The notes under the pieces were generated by a model. That model was given only the letters and a program-made list of their open reading frames with translations. It made no database searches and was not told where the DNA came from. The position numbers and the translations under genes are program-made. From Deltaproteobacteria bacterium (lineage in GTDB: Bacteria; Myxococcota; B64-G9), in assembly GCA_019314375.1 (NCBI GenBank), contig JAFCZJ010000026.1, forward strand, positions 1 to 47,593: 47,593 nucleotides of DNA, in the 5' to 3' direction. This document shows positions 26,621 to 34,499 of the stretch, one piece after another; positions within the stretch are counted from its first letter, which is position 1; every line of letters starts with the position of its first letter.

Positions 26621-27277
26621 TCAATCCTGCTCTTGGTCCTTTCGGGCTTTCTCGCCCGCCAGGGTCTTGGCCAAGGCTCCAACAAAGGCCACGGAAAACT
26701 TGGTGACGACCATCTCCACCAACTCGGCTACCGGCTGCCGCCAGTCCTTGCCCTCGCCCTCTTCCTCTTGTGCCTGGGCATCGTCGGTCTTCTGTTCTTC
26801 CTGCCCAGAACGAGCGGTCGGATCCTGTTCCGTCACCCTGTCCCCCACCCGCTTCAGAGTCTCGGAGACCCAGTCGGAGGCACGAGCCATGAACTGAGCC
26901 ATCAAGGTCTCAGTGGCTTTCTCCATCACGTCTTCACCCAGCTTGCGAGTAAACTCCACAGCCAGGTTCTCCTGAAAAGACTCCAAAATGCCTTCAAAAA
27001 CCCTCTCGAAGGAGGTCTTGGATTCGGCCTTCTTCTTCTTGCCTGCCTTCTTGCCAGCCTTCTCGCCAGCCTTCTTGCCAGCCTTCTCGCTCGTCTTCTT
27101 GCCTGCCTTCTTGGCGGTTTTCTTAGTCGCCTTCTTGCCTGCCTTCTTGGCGGTTTTCTTGGTCACCTTCTTGCTGGTTTTCTTGGTCGCCTTCTTGCTG
27201 GATTTCTTCGCTGTCTTCTTGCTTACTTTTTTGCTCGCCTTCTTGGCTGCTTTCTTTTCCGTTTTCTTCTTGGCCAC
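26621..27277 (-). CDS. Histone H1-like Lys/Ala-rich protein
   Basis: About 85 N-terminal residues consist of KKAxKK/KTAKKAGKK-type repeats, like the tails of histone H1, chlamydial Hc and Bordetella BpH3, so DNA binding is likely. The C-terminal 130 residues are a distinct helical domain (FERVFEGILESFQENLAVEFTRKL, LMAQFMARASDWVSETLKRV) with an acidic linker (EEQKTDDAQAQEEEGEGK) and a hydrophobic end. I chose GTG 27277 because AGGGGG is correctly placed; an ATG at 27310 in the same frame is the alternative. The N-terminal 155 bp overlap, in another frame, the tail of the upstream metallo-beta-lactamase. Phasins such as PhaF have the two domains in the opposite order. Confidence 0.72.
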   Translation of the reverse strand: MAKKKTEKKAAKKASKKVSKKTAKKSSKKATKKTSKKVTKKTAKKAGKKATKKTAKKAGKKTSEKAGKKAGEKAGKKAGKKKKAESKTSFERVFEGILESFQENLAVEFTRKLGEDVMEKATETLMAQFMARASDWVSETLKRVGDRVTEQDPTARSGQEEQKTDDAQAQEEEGEGKDWRQPVAELVEMVVTKFSVAFVGALAKTLAGEKARKDQEQD

Positions 27278-28070
27278 GTGGACCCCCTGACGCTTTCGGG
27301 TTAAATACAAAAGAGCTTCCGCATTGTATCGAATCGCAGTCCTCCAAAAAAGCCTCCGCGAAAAACTTCTGTGCCGTTATCCCCGTGCAATGCCCCGGCC
27401 CCACCCGCCTGACGCCTAAGTCCTTGAGCTCTTGCGCCACCCGAGCCAAGTCCTCACGGCTGTCCGCCATGAGGTGAAATCCTCCCAGGACCCAGCGCAC
27501 CGGGCCCATGCCAAGGGCTCCAGCCTTCTCCACCATCTCTACCACGCCCGGGTGTGCACATCCCGTGATCAACAAAGGACCATCCTGGCATGACTGCAAC
27601 AAGCCATGCTCGACAAGCCCCCCGTCCATGGGCCCGGTGCTCCACATGCCGGGCAAAATCTCCCCCGGCTCATCCATCACGCGACACTCACCGCCCTGGC
27701 TTTGAATCTTTTCGCAAACCTCATCGGAAAAGCCCTTCGGCACCCAGACTTCGATCCGCGGCAGGTCGTCGCCGGAAAGCCCGGGCGTACGAAAGCGCTT
27801 GATCGCAAGCTCCGGCTTGCGACGCATGCGCAGCAGGGCCGGCAGGCCGCCGATGTGGTCCCAATGGGCGTGACTCAAAACAACATGATGGATCTCCGCC
27901 GGGTCAATACCCAGCACCTCCATGTTGTTCAGAAGCATCTCGCCTTCAGGCCCCGTGTCGAACAAGACCTTCCCCTCGTCGCTTTCCAGCAAGCAAGCAA
28001 AGCCCCAGCCGTGGCGCAAACCACCGCCACCCGCCAGGTTGTCCACCAAAATCCGTACGCTTCCCTGCAT
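27123..28070 (-). CDS. Metallo-beta-lactamase fold hydrolase (DHPPP-synthase-like) with acidic tail
   Basis: The metal motif HAHWDH occurs in VVLSHAHWDHIGGLPALL. TGCAHPGVVEMVEKA and VLGGFHLM supply the other histidines. The N-terminus RILVDNLAGGGGLRHGWGFACLLE is typical of the subfamily annotated as 7,8-dihydropterin-6-yl-methyl-4-(beta-D-ribofuranosyl)aminobenzene 5'-phosphate synthase-like. The start is ATG 28070 (GGAAAGG upstream), not the frame limit at 28121. The normal fold ends near SFVFNP (about 27310). The frame then stays open for about 60 residues of Gln/Glu/Gly repeats (QQEGDQENQQEGDQENRQEG), read out of phase from the codons of the H1-like Lys repeats. Whether this tail is functional is unknown. 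Confidence 0.85.
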   Translation of the reverse strand: MQGSVRILVDNLAGGGGLRHGWGFACLLESDEGKVLFDTGPEGEMLLNNMEVLGIDPAEIHHVVLSHAHWDHIGGLPALLRMRRKPELAIKRFRTPGLSGDDLPRIEVWVPKGFSDEVCEKIQSQGGECRVMDEPGEILPGMWSTGPMDGGLVEHGLLQSCQDGPLLITGCAHPGVVEMVEKAGALGMGPVRWVLGGFHLMADSREDLARVAQELKDLGVRRVGPGHCTGITAQKFFAEAFLEDCDSIQCGSSFVFNPKASGGPRGQEENGKESSQEGEQKSKQEDSEEIQQEGDQENQQEGDQENRQEGRQEGD

Positions 28071-28195
28071 GGTCACCCTTTCCTTCCGCCGCAGAATACC
28101 AGGCACATCGCTCTCTGCCAATGGCCATTAAAGTTGAACAGAATCTCCATCAGCTGCATGCTGGAAGGCACAATCTCCAACGAAAGCAACAAGCC

Positions 28196-29674
28196 ATGAA
28201 AGCCTGGATCATCACGACCATAGCCATGCTGGCCCTCGCCTGTTCCGCCGGCCAGATCGACCAACCCGACGCAGGCCTCGACGCAGGCCTCGACGCAGGC
28301 CTCGACGCAGGCACCGACGCAGGCACTGATGCAGGCACTGATGCAGGCACAGACGCTAGCACCGACGCAGGCACTGATGCAGGCACTGATGCAGGCACAG
28401 ACGCTAGCACCGACGCAGGCACTGATGCAGGCACAGACGCTAGCACCGATGCAGGCACCGACGCGGGAACCACCGGTGAATTCTGCGAGCCCTTGCCTCC
28501 CCCTTCGGGCCAGATCATCTCCGTCAGCCCGGCCGACATCTCCAACCTGACCTCCATCGTGTCCAACGCGAGCACCGGCGACACCATCTCTTTCGCCGAC
28601 GGCACCTAGAACCTCCATGGAGTCTATCTGTGGATAAACACCCCGGGCGTGACCCTGCGCTCAGCTTCCGGCAACCGGGAAACCGTCATCTTGGACGGCA
28701 ACTACGAAAGCACGGAAATCATCACCGTGGCCGCTTCCGACGTGACCATCGCCGACTTAAGCATCCACCGCCCCTACACCCACGCCATCCACGTCACCGC
28801 AAGCGACGGGCACACGCTAAACACCCTCATCCACAACGTACACATCATCGATCCACGAGAACAGGCCATCAAAATCAACCCCGGCGGCGACGGCGTCTAC
28901 CCGGACCAGGGTCGCATCACCTGTTGCCGCATGGAGCTAACCGACACAGGTCGCCCGCATGTCAACCCCACGGCCACCGGCTGCTACACCGGGGGCGTGG
29001 ATGCCCATCAGGCCCGCGACTGGGTCATCTCAGACAACCACATCGAGGGTTTCTGGTGTCAAAGCGACCTCTCCGAACACGCCATCCACCTCTGGCGAGG
29101 CTGCCGAGACACGATCGTCGAACGCAACGTCCTGCTCGACAACGCCCGAGGCGTAGGTTTTGGTATGTCCTCAAGCGGCACGGCACGAAGCTTTGACGAC
29201 GAGCCCTGCGGCGGCCTGAATGCCTACATCGGTCACTATCGAGGCATCATCCGCAACAACTTCATCGCAGCCGACAGAGCCGAACTTTTCTCATCCGGCG
29301 AGGGCTTCGACTGTGGCGTCTGTCTCTGGTCTTCCTGCGGCACCCAGGTCCTGCACAACTCCATCGCCTCGACCGGCCCCAATTTCTCATCCATCGAATG
29401 GCGCTTCGCCGGTTCCACCGATGTCCTGATTGCCAACAACGCCGCATCCCACGCCATCATGGAACGAACAGACGCCTCCGGCACGGTCCTCAGCAACCTG
29501 GAAGACGCCCCGATGTCCCTCTTCGTCGACGTACAAAACGCCGACCTCCATCTCAACAACAACCCAACTTCCGCAGTCGATCAAGGCGCCGACCTCGCCG
29601 AAAACGCCCCCACCCACGACATCGACGTAGACCCCCGAGACGCCACGCCCGACATCGGAGCCGACGAAATTTAG
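28196..29674 (+). pseudogene. Beta-helix repeat lipoprotein, split by an in-frame amber codon
   Basis: Residues 1-137 (28196-28606) are a lipoprotein leader (lipobox LALAC), a DAGT/DAGL repeat stalk and the start of a passenger (GQIISVSPADISNLTSIV, GDTISFADGT). A single TAG at 28607-28609 interrupts it. The same frame continues without any other stop to 29674 with a right-handed parallel beta-helix domain (NLHGVYLWINTPGVTLRSAS, ETVILDGNY, VTIADLSIHRPYTHAIHV, IIRNNFIAADRA). From memory of the family, the position of TAG is normally Tyr or another residue of the DGTY turn. This is therefore a one-codon nonsense change, a sequencing error, or amber recoding. The second half alone has no good start (first ATG 28649 lacks a ribosome site and signal). 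Such proteins resemble pectate-lyase-like surface proteins. Confidence 0.8.
28267..28474 (+). repeat. 12-bp codon repeats (Asp-Ala-Gly-Thr) with 48-bp higher order
   Basis: About seventeen 12-bp units encode DAGL, DAGT or DAST. Four successive units form a 48-bp block (28319-28366) that is repeated exactly at 28367-28414 and then in part to 28450, each block ending in the GCTAGC-bearing DAST unit. This is recent slippage or unequal exchange in a surface stalk. Confidence 0.9.
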
Positions 29675-29678
29675 CCCC
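29644..29678 (+). repeat. 35-bp direct repeat, left copy (3' end of beta-helix gene)
   Basis: This copy covers the last codons of the beta-helix gene (encoding TPDIGADEI) and its stop plus a few bases. It recurs at 30179-30213 with one mismatch (G to A). Confidence 0.9.
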
Positions 29679-29715
29679 GATTTTCATTCTTTGGGGGCAG
29701 CCGGCATCTACGATA

Positions 29716-29746
29716 TTGATAAGAATGACAAAAAGTAGGGTATGAT
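29716..29746 (+). promoter_or_regulatory. Possible promoter for the FHA gene
   Basis: TTGATA (29716-29721) and TATGAT (29741-29746) are both good matches but are separated by 19 bp, which is long. The FHA ATG is 37 bp downstream. Confidence 0.35.
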
Positions 29747-29782
29747 TCCGTGCTGTGATACGATTGATTAAAGGGGCCAATA

Positions 29783-30166
29783 ATGGAATCCAACAAGCGA
29801 ATCACCGACATCGTCCAGGTCAACCGCTCGCCTTTCGGGGCGCCTTACGTTTTTGTCCTGGCTGTGATCAAGGGCCACGACCAGCACGTCTGCCTGCGTT
29901 TGACCCAGAAGGAAACCACGATCGGCGCCGATCCTGACCTGGCCGACCTCGCGCTCAGGGACAATCAGATTTCCAACCGGCACCTGCTGGTGCGGATCAA
30001 CGGCAATATGGTCAGCATCATCGATCTGGAATCGACCAACGGCACGGTGCTGAATAAGAACAAGATCAGCTCAGGCAAGCCCCACCGGCTCAAGCATCTG
30101 GACGAAATTCAGATCGGTCGCAACCGTCTGCTGTTCATGGCCTGTAGATTCCACCAAGATACCTGA
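29783..30166 (+). CDS. FHA-domain protein
   Basis: This 127-residue protein is essentially one forkhead-associated domain, which binds phosphothreonine. The family signature is clear: TTIGADPDLADLALRDNQISNRHLLVRI (Gly-x-x-x and Ser-Arg-His-like SNRH), then IIDLESTNGTVLNKNKI and HLDEIQIGRNRLLF. The first of the two SxxH positions is SNRH, and the TNG loop is intact. It has AAAGGGG before the ATG. No kinase is adjacent; a HipA-type kinase is encoded about 6 kb away, on the other strand. The gene lies between two 35-bp direct repeats, suggesting it entered or was duplicated within a beta-helix locus. Confidence 0.85.
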   Translation: MESNKRITDIVQVNRSPFGAPYVFVLAVIKGHDQHVCLRLTQKETTIGADPDLADLALRDNQISNRHLLVRINGNMVSIIDLESTNGTVLNKNKISSGKPHRLKHLDEIQIGRNRLLFMACRFHQDT

Positions 30167-30178
30167 GCGGCGTCAGCT

Positions 30179-30213
30179 CACGCCCGACATCGGAACCGAC
30201 GAAATTTAGCCCC
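30179..30213 (+). repeat. 35-bp direct repeat, right copy
   Basis: This is a near-perfect copy of 29644-29678, including the TAG stop of the beta-helix frame, but with no beta-helix coding in front of it. It starts 12 bp after the FHA stop codon. Confidence 0.9.
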
Positions 30214-30241
30214 AAAATCAGCCCAAAAAAGCACCTCCAAA

Positions 30242-30259
30242 CGTTCCAACGTTGGAACG
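30242..30259. repeat. 18-bp perfect palindrome
   Basis: CGTTCCAACGTTGGAACG is perfectly self-complementary. It lies between the FHA gene and the toxin-antitoxin promoter, and may be an operator or an extragenic repeat. No T tract follows. Confidence 0.7.
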
Positions 30260-30359
30260 CGATTTCGCCTAATAACTCATGATCTTACAACTCCGCCCGC
30301 TGAAAAACACCTACATCGCCCTACATGCATCAAAACTCGACTGCGGATCTACCTCCTCA

Positions 30360-30388
30360 TTGACTCTCCCCGACGCAGGTGTTACACT
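30360..30388 (+). promoter_or_regulatory. Toxin-antitoxin promoter
   Basis: TTGACT (30360-30365), a 17-bp spacer and TACACT (30383-30388) form a good sigma70 promoter. The start codon of the antitoxin is 36 bp downstream, after AAGGAGG. Confidence 0.7.
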
Positions 30389-30399
30389 GGTGTTACACC
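30378..30399 (+). promoter_or_regulatory. Antitoxin operator overlapping the -10
   Basis: GGTGTTACAC occurs twice (30378-30387 and 30389-30398), and each copy is nearly palindromic. The pair overlaps the -10 element. This is where a ribbon-helix-helix antitoxin would be expected to repress its own operon. Confidence 0.65.
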
Positions 30400-30423
30400 T
30401 CGAAGGGCTGAAGGAGGTCACGA

Positions 30424-30648
30424 ATGCCAACAGCCAAAAAGAGAATCAACCTCTCCGTCGATGATCGCTTATGGGAGGAACTGAACCGCTTGAAGGAACT
30501 CAGGGGTGCTCCATCCCTCTCCTCGGTGGTCATTGAACTCACCAAAGAGGCGCTGGAACTTCAAGAGGATCTCTACTTCGCAAAGATCGCGAAAGAGCGT
30601 GAGCGCGAAGCCACAATCTCCCACGATCAACTCTGGAAAAAACTGTAG
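30424..30648 (+). CDS. Ribbon-helix-helix antitoxin
   Basis: This 74-residue protein starts with a ribbon-helix-helix pattern (KKRINLSVDDRLWEELNRLKELRG, SLSSVVIELTKEALEL), the DNA-binding fold of CopG/RelB-like antitoxins. The C-terminal half is charged and probably wraps the toxin (EDLYFAKIAKEREREATISHDQLWKKL). AAGGAGGTCACG precedes the ATG. The stop is followed at once by the toxin ATG, so the two are translationally coupled. It should neutralise the toxin and repress the operon. Confidence 0.82.
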   Translation: MPTAKKRINLSVDDRLWEELNRLKELRGAPSLSSVVIELTKEALELQEDLYFAKIAKEREREATISHDQLWKKL

Positions 30649-30909
30649 ATGTGGAAAATCGTCTACAAGAAATCCGTCAAAAAAGACCTCAAAAAAATCT
30701 CGCCGGATGTTCGATATATTCTCCGCAGAGCCATCGAGGAAAAACTCATGATCGACCCCCTGCGCTTCGGGGTCCCCCTCAGGCGAACGCTCAAGGGGCT
30801 GATGAAGCTGCGGGTAGGCGACTACCGGATCATCTACACCATTCAAAAGAAAACGGTCGTGGTCTCCATCATAAAGATCGGGCACAGGAGAGAAGTCTAC
30901 GGGAAATAA
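30649..30909 (+). CDS. RelE/ParE-family toxin
   Basis: This 86-residue protein has the RelE/ParE fold pattern: an N-terminal strand and basic helix (WKIVYKKSVKKDLKKIS), PLRFGVPLRRTLKGLMKLRVGDYRIIYTI and a final VVSIIKIGHRREVYGK. The Arg of RVGDYRIIY and the HRREVY end match RelE-type mRNA interferases, where these residues contact RNA. ParE (gyrase) activity cannot be excluded from sequence. It directly follows the antitoxin. Confidence 0.85.
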   Translation: MWKIVYKKSVKKDLKKISPDVRYILRRAIEEKLMIDPLRFGVPLRRTLKGLMKLRVGDYRIIYTIQKKTVVVSIIKIGHRREVYGK

Positions 30910-30934
30910 AAGACACGTCCCCGATTTTGCCCCC

Positions 30935-32533
30935 TTACATGCGCCGCTTCATTTTGGGTACGTCCTGGCAGGCTTTGTTCAGGCCGAGTTCGCAGGCGCG
31001 TTGCATGTCGACCACGCCTTCTTTGCGCTGGCCTTGCTGCCACTTGGCGCCGGCTCGCTCCCGGTAGGCGCGGGGGTCGTCCGGGTGGCCTTCGATGTAG
31101 GTGTCCCACATTTTTACCACCTCGCCGAACTTGTGTTTGGCGGCCAGGGCGTTGTCCCGCTGGAGGCGCAGCTCGAAGTCGTCGGGCTTGGCGGCAAGCT
31201 CCGCTTCGGAGGTTATAAGACCGCCTTGTTTTTGTGCCCAGCCGGCCCGGTAGCGCAGGTCGTTGTCGTCCGGGTCGAGTTGGCTGCCCAGGCTGAAGAG
31301 ACGCAGGGCGCGTTTGTGCTGGCCCGCCTTGTAGAGCTGGTCGCCCTCGAAGCGCAGCGTGTCGCGCAACCATTTTACGTTGTCGGCCAGGATCTCGTTC
31401 GTGGGCGAAAGCTGACGGGCCAGGATCAGGTCAAGGGCCGCGCCTGTATAATTCTTGGTCTTGGCGCGGGCGTAGAAACGCTTTTGTAGCGCGCCGCGCT
31501 CCTGGGGGTCTAAACGCAGGGCCCGATCCAACCAGGGCAGACGCTCGGCCGCCTGCTTTTTGCTGTCGAAGAGCTTGGCTTTCTCGATCAAGAAGTGCGG
31601 GTGATCGCCGAAGGCCAGGGCCGCATCGCAAGCCTTTGCTGCTTGCTCAGGCTCCTTGGCCTCCCGAAGCGTTCGGCAGCGATCCCAATGGGTAAAACCC
31701 GCCAAGATGGCCAGCTTGGGGTTGTCTTTGACCAGGGGCTGAATCTCTTGGACGTAGGCGTCCATTTGTTTATAGCTGCCGCCCCAACGGGGCGTGATGT
31801 TCCGCAGGTAGTGAACCCGAAGATGAAAGCACAGGGGGCAGTGGGCCAGGCCGGCATCCAAGAGCTGGCGCTCGGTTTTGTTTGGCAGGCTCTCGGCCAT
31901 TTGCACGAGCCGCCGATGGGCCGCCACCAGCTTGGGCCTGAGCGCGATGGCCCGCTGGAAATCCTTGGCCGCGGCCTGATGCCGGACATCCATGGTACGG
32001 AACTGTGCCTGCGAGGTGTCCTTGGCGAACTTGCCGCCCCGAACATGCTGCGCCATCTTGAAGCGGTGATTGCCGCGAGCAGCAAAGGGCGCGAAGTGAT
32101 CGGGCGAGCGCTTGACCCACTGATCCAAAAGCGGGGCGATGGCCGGATCCGCCACGAAGAAAGCCGAGAGCATGGCGTCGGGCCAGTCCTCCTTGCGAAA
32201 GTCTTTTTCGAACTCGGCCTGGTAATACTCCATCCACTGTTCGAGCCTGTCGAAACGTTTCAGTCGCAGCAGATTCAGCAGGGCCGCCTCGTCGGGCTGA
32301 CGCAGGGGATAACCATGGGCACCCACGCCCTCTTCGCCCACGAAGGCCGGCTCCAGGGGAATGGACTTCGCCGCGATGCGGGGCCCGCGCTGCAAGGGCT
32401 CGGGCGGCATGGGCCCTGAGGAGGCCTGCTTGTCGAAGAAGAAATCATCGCAGCCCAACACCATCACCCCAGTCAGAACGGACAGACAGAAATAAAGCAG
32501 GACCGCGACCCATCGATTTATTTTGTGTTCCAT
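30935..32533 (-). CDS. DUF4034/TPR lipoprotein
   Basis: This 532-residue protein starts at ATG 32533 (a TTG 12 codons upstream is less likely; neither has a strong ribosome site). The signal peptide ends at a lipobox (VMVLGC). The first half matches DUF4034 as I know it: LLRLKRFDRLEQWMEYYQAEFE, PLLDQWVKRSPDHFAPFAARG and the hallmark ITPRWGGSYKQMDAYV. The second half has TPR-like helical pairs (FLIEKAKLFDSKKQAAERLPWLDRALRLDP, KAGQHKRALRLFSLGSQLDP). It is probably a membrane-anchored periplasmic or surface scaffold. It lies 48 bp after the clostripain-like gene and may be cotranscribed. Confidence 0.78.
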   Translation of the reverse strand: MEHKINRWVAVLLYFCLSVLTGVMVLGCDDFFFDKQASSGPMPPEPLQRGPRIAAKSIPLEPAFVGEEGVGAHGYPLRQPDEAALLNLLRLKRFDRLEQWMEYYQAEFEKDFRKEDWPDAMLSAFFVADPAIAPLLDQWVKRSPDHFAPFAARGNHRFKMAQHVRGGKFAKDTSQAQFRTMDVRHQAAAKDFQRAIALRPKLVAAHRRLVQMAESLPNKTERQLLDAGLAHCPLCFHLRVHYLRNITPRWGGSYKQMDAYVQEIQPLVKDNPKLAILAGFTHWDRCRTLREAKEPEQAAKACDAALAFGDHPHFLIEKAKLFDSKKQAAERLPWLDRALRLDPQERGALQKRFYARAKTKNYTGAALDLILARQLSPTNEILADNVKWLRDTLRFEGDQLYKAGQHKRALRLFSLGSQLDPDDNDLRYRAGWAQKQGGLITSEAELAAKPDDFELRLQRDNALAAKHKFGEVVKMWDTYIEGHPDDPRAYRERAGAKWQQGQRKEGVVDMQRACELGLNKACQDVPKMKRRM

Positions 32534-32581
32534 GGAAGGAAGAATAGCCAATTGCTTGCCGATTGGCAAAGGCGGCCTGCC

Positions 32582-34390
32582 CTACTGGGGATATAGCGCC
32601 ATCAGGTAGTCATCCCAATACGTGTCCACCGACAGGGAATGGCCCTGGTAGTATGCCTGCATGCCTGGCCAGTTGTCGTGAAAACGCGCATTGGGGTGGT
32701 AGATGGATATGCCGTGGGCTTCGTCCCAGTCTTTCGCGGTGAGCTGTACGAAATCCAAAACCAGCTGACCCTCCAACAGGGTCATGATGTCCACGCACTG
32801 GGCCTGGATGTCCGGATCCTCCACCGCGACGCTGAGATCATCGCAGAAGTCATAGAGGTCGATATAAGCGCTGAAAATGCTGCCCACCTGCCCATCCATG
32901 CACTGAACATGTTCGGCCACATCGCGCACGCTGTTCAGGTTGGCGCTGGACTCATCGATATAGCTCAGAAGAGATTGAGCGAGCTGGTCCAGCAACTCCG
33001 CCATGGCCGAGGCGAAATCGGTATCCACGGCAGAATAGACGATACGAAATTCCTCGTCGACCCAATCATCAAACCCATCCACCGTGGCTTGAGCCAGCTC
33101 ACGCACGGAAATTTCCTCATGGCCCATCAACTTCTCGAGGGGTTGTACCACGCAGCCCACGGAAGTCTCCCCGGCCACAAACCACCGAATCGCGTGGCGC
33201 CACTCATAGGCACTCTCGAACATGCCGTTTAGACAGGTGCATAGGTACAAAAGATCCACCCGTCGACCGCTGCCTTCCGCCAGGTAGCCCAAGACGTCGG
33301 CCATCTCAGCCAAGGTCAGCCCGTCACCCCCCGAGGTATCGTCGTAGCCTAAGGTCCCAGCGGGGTAAGCCGTGCCGCCTCCATGGCCCCAATACTCAAC
33401 AACGTAGCGCTGCGCGGGGTAGTTCAGAAGGACCCAGTCGAAAAAGGCCTCATAGGTTGAGACCACATCCATCTGCAGCTCGGGTTGTTCAATCAGGGTA
33501 GAGCCCGAAACGGAGTCCACACCCGCGTAGACCGACCCGCCGTCCCCAAGGGCGTCTCCCAGCATGACCAGGGACAAATTTTCGTTGGCACCAAGCCACT
33601 CCAGATCCCATGTCCAGTGGCCTTCAATGAGATTATTATACTCTTCTTCGGCTGTGCCTTCACCGCCCCAAACGCTGTCGTAGTCCACGATGCGGATGTA
33701 GGTCCACAGGGGAAACGCGGCGTTTACCAGAACGGAGTCGCTTTGCTCCGCAGCGCGGATCGCGCTGAGGCGATATCGATAGTTGGCGCTGTCGGAAAAA
33801 TCGACATCCAAATACTCGGTGGTGTCCTGAGCCAACTCGGCCAGCAGGACGTAGTCGGACTCAGCATCCGCCTTCCGCTCCAGAAGGTAGTGCTCCTCGT
33901 CGCGATTGGGATCCTGCCATCGAAGCCGATAGTCGGTGCCGACATGCAGGCCGTGGAAATCCTCAGGGGGAAGCAAAGGGGAGATACAACGACCGCCTAC
34001 ACAACGCTCTCCGTTGGCGGAACAATCGAGGGTGACAGACCATGCGTTGTTGTCGCAAGTCTCGAGCAACTCACCGTCGCAGCGAGTCTCTCCCTGCTCG
34101 CAAACCACGGCGCTTTCACATCGGCAGGTATCCGTGTTGCAGGTCTCGCCCTGGTCCGCGCAAGGGTCACCGCAGGCACCCCCGCAACCGTCATCACCGC
34201 AACACAGGTCGGTGCAAACCGAAACACAATGGCAAGTGTTGCTAGTCAGATCACAGCGCCAGTTGGCACCCAACTCGACACATTGGGCATCGTCCATACA
34301 CTCTAGGTCCACCTTGTCAGCGCCACAGCCGACAACCATCAGGCTCACCAACAAAGACAGAGCCAACACGATGACAGAAAGCCTCTGCAT
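32582..34390 (-). CDS. Clostripain-family (C11) Cys peptidase lipoprotein
   Basis: This 602-residue protein has a lipobox (LMVVGC, Cys22), then about 100 residues of Cys-rich repeats (CTDLCCGDDGCGGACGDPC). A fibronectin-like segment follows (about 140-220, YRLRWQDPNRDEEHYLLERKA). The rest is a C11 peptidase: catalytic His in EYWGHGGGTAYP, GLTLAEMADVL, catalytic Cys in LLYLCTCLNGMFESAYEW, and GISIYHPNARF near the end. C11 enzymes cut after Arg and usually self-process. The expected location is the outer surface. The ATG at 34390 has GGAGGATG upstream. Confidence 0.87.
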   Translation of the reverse strand: MQRLSVIVLALSLLVSLMVVGCGADKVDLECMDDAQCVELGANWRCDLTSNTCHCVSVCTDLCCGDDGCGGACGDPCADQGETCNTDTCRCESAVVCEQGETRCDGELLETCDNNAWSVTLDCSANGERCVGGRCISPLLPPEDFHGLHVGTDYRLRWQDPNRDEEHYLLERKADAESDYVLLAELAQDTTEYLDVDFSDSANYRYRLSAIRAAEQSDSVLVNAAFPLWTYIRIVDYDSVWGGEGTAEEEYNNLIEGHWTWDLEWLGANENLSLVMLGDALGDGGSVYAGVDSVSGSTLIEQPELQMDVVSTYEAFFDWVLLNYPAQRYVVEYWGHGGGTAYPAGTLGYDDTSGGDGLTLAEMADVLGYLAEGSGRRVDLLYLCTCLNGMFESAYEWRHAIRWFVAGETSVGCVVQPLEKLMGHEEISVRELAQATVDGFDDWVDEEFRIVYSAVDTDFASAMAELLDQLAQSLLSYIDESSANLNSVRDVAEHVQCMDGQVGSIFSAYIDLYDFCDDLSVAVEDPDIQAQCVDIMTLLEGQLVLDFVQLTAKDWDEAHGISIYHPNARFHDNWPGMQAYYQGHSLSVDTYWDDYLMALYPQ

Positions 34391-34499
34391 ATCAACATCC
34401 TCCTTCTCGGCCGGCGCACAAGGCAGCCCACTTCAGTTCTCATTCGGCATCACGGAACACTGCGTCCATCCTCTCTCGAAAAGGATAGAACATGAGTCG

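Noticed and set aside
26988-27290. Plus-strand frame of Phe/Leu/Ala repeats (100 codons) resembling a membrane protein
   Set aside because: It is the complement of the Lys/Ala codon repeats of the H1-like gene; hydrophobic repeats are the expected shadow of AAG/GCC-rich codons.
29783-30909. The FHA gene plus toxin-antitoxin pair as an intact mobile element
   Set aside because: No integrase, transposase or terminal inverted repeats are present; only the 35-bp direct repeats around the FHA gene are seen, and the toxin-antitoxin pair lies outside them.
30910-30934. AAGACACGTCCCCGATTTT-like string after the toxin gene
   Set aside because: It resembles a dispersed GGGGACGTGTCT motif seen in other genomes, but only one copy is in this window, so no repeat is called.
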